37,601 bases of DNA from NCBI GenBank assembly GCA_026419775.2, contig JAOPGA020000330.1, forward strand, positions 1 to 37,601, written 5' to 3'. This document shows, piece after piece, positions 36,517-37,601 of the stretch. This DNA is from Acrasis kona. Taxonomy: Eukaryota; Heterolobosea; Eutetramitea; Acrasida; Acrasidae. How positions within the stretch are numbered: the first letter of the stretch is position 1; every line of letters begins with the position of its first letter. The notes under the pieces are model-generated. The model did no database searches, was not told the DNA's origin, and was given only the letters and a program-made list of their open reading frames with translations. Made by a program: the position numbers and the translations under genes.

Positions 36517-37601
36517 ATGCTCCGAGTTAAAAAGAAGGCTGCTAACCTATTCAAAAATTCACCAATTATAAGGAGGGTCCATCATGATTCTGCGAAGAAA
36601 AAGTATATAATGGCGATGTTTCCTTATCCCAGCGGCAAACTTCATATGGGACATGCGCGTGTTTATACAATATCTGATGTGTTGGCAAGAGCACATCGTA
36701 TGATGGGTTATGATGTATTACATCCGATGGGATGGGACGCATTCGGTCTGCCCGCAGAAAACGCCGCATTGGAACGTGGAGTACATCCTTCGGATTGGAC
36801 ACTAACAAATATCGAACAGATGAAAAAACAAATGAAGACACTTCAGTTCGAATTCGATTGGGACAGAGAAGTTACTACGTGCGCGCCTGAATACTACAAA
36901 TGGACACAGTGGTTGTTCTTACAACTTTTTAAAAGCGGTCTTGCATATAGAAAGAACTCAATTGTGAACTGGGATCCAGTTGATCATACAGTTCTCGCGA
37001 ACGAACAGGTTGGCGCTGATGGAAGATCTTGGAGATCGGGTGCCATTGTGGAAAGGAGACAACTAGATCAATGGTTCTTTAACGTACGAAAGTATGCCGA
37101 GAGGTTAGTTGATGACCTAGAAACTTTACCTGACTGGCCGAACCAAGTTAAAAACATGCAAAGAAAATGGATCGGAAAGTCAGATGGTTGTGAAATTGAA
37201 TTCCAAGTGCAGAACACAGATCAAATCCTAACAGCATTCACAACGCGACCCGAAACACTCTTCGGCGTCACATTTGTGAGCATATCTCCAGATAGTACCG
37301 ATGTCATTAACGCTCTTCCATTAACAAGCAAAAAGAGAAAAGAAGTTGACGATTTTATCAAAAATAGAATCCAAACAACCAACCATCACACTTCAAGACA
37401 AGCCGAGGACACGACAATTGGAATTAACTTGGACATATTCGTCAGCCATCCCTGCAACAAACAGAGGATACCCATTTTTATTGCAAACTACGTTGTGGGA
37501 GGTTACGGGACGGGCTGCGTAATGGGAGTTCCTGCACATGACTCAAGGGATGCTTTATTTGCAAAAGCCCATCACCTCCAGTCCATTCAAGTCATAGATG
37601 A
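36517..37601 (+). CDS. LARS2: Mitochondrial leucyl-tRNA synthetase, 5' part
   Basis: Open from the ATG at 36517 to the window edge: 361 codons and two extra bases, 3' part missing. It charges tRNA-Leu. The basic N-terminus ([20 protein letters not shown]) is a mitochondrial presequence. Class I HIGH motif is HMGH at residues 43-46 within [20 protein letters not shown], followed by [16 protein letters not shown], a bacterial-type LeuRS signature. [12 protein letters not shown] precedes the CP1 editing domain, with the threonine-rich [13 protein letters not shown] and the downstream VPAHDSRD carrying the editing-site aspartate. No stop or frameshift is seen in the visible part. Confidence 0.94.
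   Translation, partial: MLRVKKKAANLFKNSPIIRRVHHDSAKKKYIMAMFPYPSGKLHMGHARVYTISDVLARAHRMMGYDVLHPMGWDAFGLPAENAALERGVHPSDWTLTNIEQMKKQMKTLQFEFDWDREVTTCAPEYYKWTQWLFLQLFKSGLAYRKNSIVNWDPVDHTVLANEQVGADGRSWRSGAIVERRQLDQWFFNVRKYAERLVDDLETLPDWPNQVKNMQRKWIGKSDGCEIEFQVQNTDQILTAFTTRPETLFGVTFVSISPDSTDVINALPLTSKKRKEVDDFIKNRIQTTNHHTSRQAEDTTIGINLDIFVSHPCNKQRIPIFIANYVVGGYGTGCVMGVPAHDSRDALFAKAHHLQSIQVID

Noticed and set aside
1-37601. Reassigned stop codons (ciliate-type code)
   Set aside because: TAA ends STK36 and XAP5, TAG ends SF-assemblin, TGA ends the phosphatase, all at expected lengths, so the code is standard.
1-37601. CRISPR array or bacterial operon
   Set aside because: No regularly spaced repeats; introns, presequences and poly(A) signals show eukaryotic nuclear DNA despite the bacterial-type RsmE.

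Overview
The window is nuclear DNA of a compact-genome, AT-rich protist. Evidence: spliceosomal GT-AG introns that are nearly all 38-42 nt long, short intergenic gaps, AATAAA signals at or just past stop codons, all three stops (TAA, TAG, TGA) used as terminators, and proteins typical of flagellate-capable eukaryotes (Fused/STK36 kinase, kinesin-4, SF-assemblin). The organism cannot be fixed from the sequence. A heterolobosean (Naegleria/Acrasis-like) or a flagellate amoebozoan would fit; ciliates with reassigned stops are excluded.

Layout. 1-1785: a decayed stretch with two broken or short-intron reading frames, a 26-bp direct repeat and a non-coding gap. 1786-10895: an unknown Ser/Thr/Pro-rich protein, a 1300-residue coiled-coil protein, and divergently from it the Fused/STK36-type kinase. 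10896-18175: housekeeping genes: an RBR ubiquitin ligase, an RsmE-type rRNA methyltransferase, an SCP/FCP-type HAD phosphatase, an unknown protein, the XAP5/FAM50 protein (5 exons), a coiled-coil protein and an Rnl2-like RNA ligase. 18293-26092: a kinesin-4 (5 exons), divergent SF-assemblin, and mitochondrial methionyl-tRNA synthetase. 26147-32817: a 1900-residue coiled-coil protein and a 265-residue coiled-coil protein ending in a CaaX prenylation box. 32977-35343: an island flanked by near-identical 18-bp repeats, holding a truncated tyrosine-recombinase-like fragment and other frames of unknown origin. 35332-37601: a 7-transmembrane protein and, divergently, the 5' part of a mitochondrial leucyl-tRNA synthetase that runs off the end.

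Themes. Several genes concern microtubules, basal bodies or filament systems: STK36, a KIF27/KIF7-like kinesin-4, SF-assemblin and several large coiled-coil proteins. Short 5' regions of several of them, and of the RsmE gene, carry an E2F-like TTGGCG word. Two bacterial-type tRNA synthetases and a bacterial-type rRNA methyltransferase serve, or probably serve, organelle translation. The most interesting leads are the shared promoter word, the Fused/kinesin-4/SF-assemblin neighbourhood, the very narrow intron sizes, the RNA ligase and the repeat-flanked island, one end of which supplies the stop codon of the 7-TM gene.
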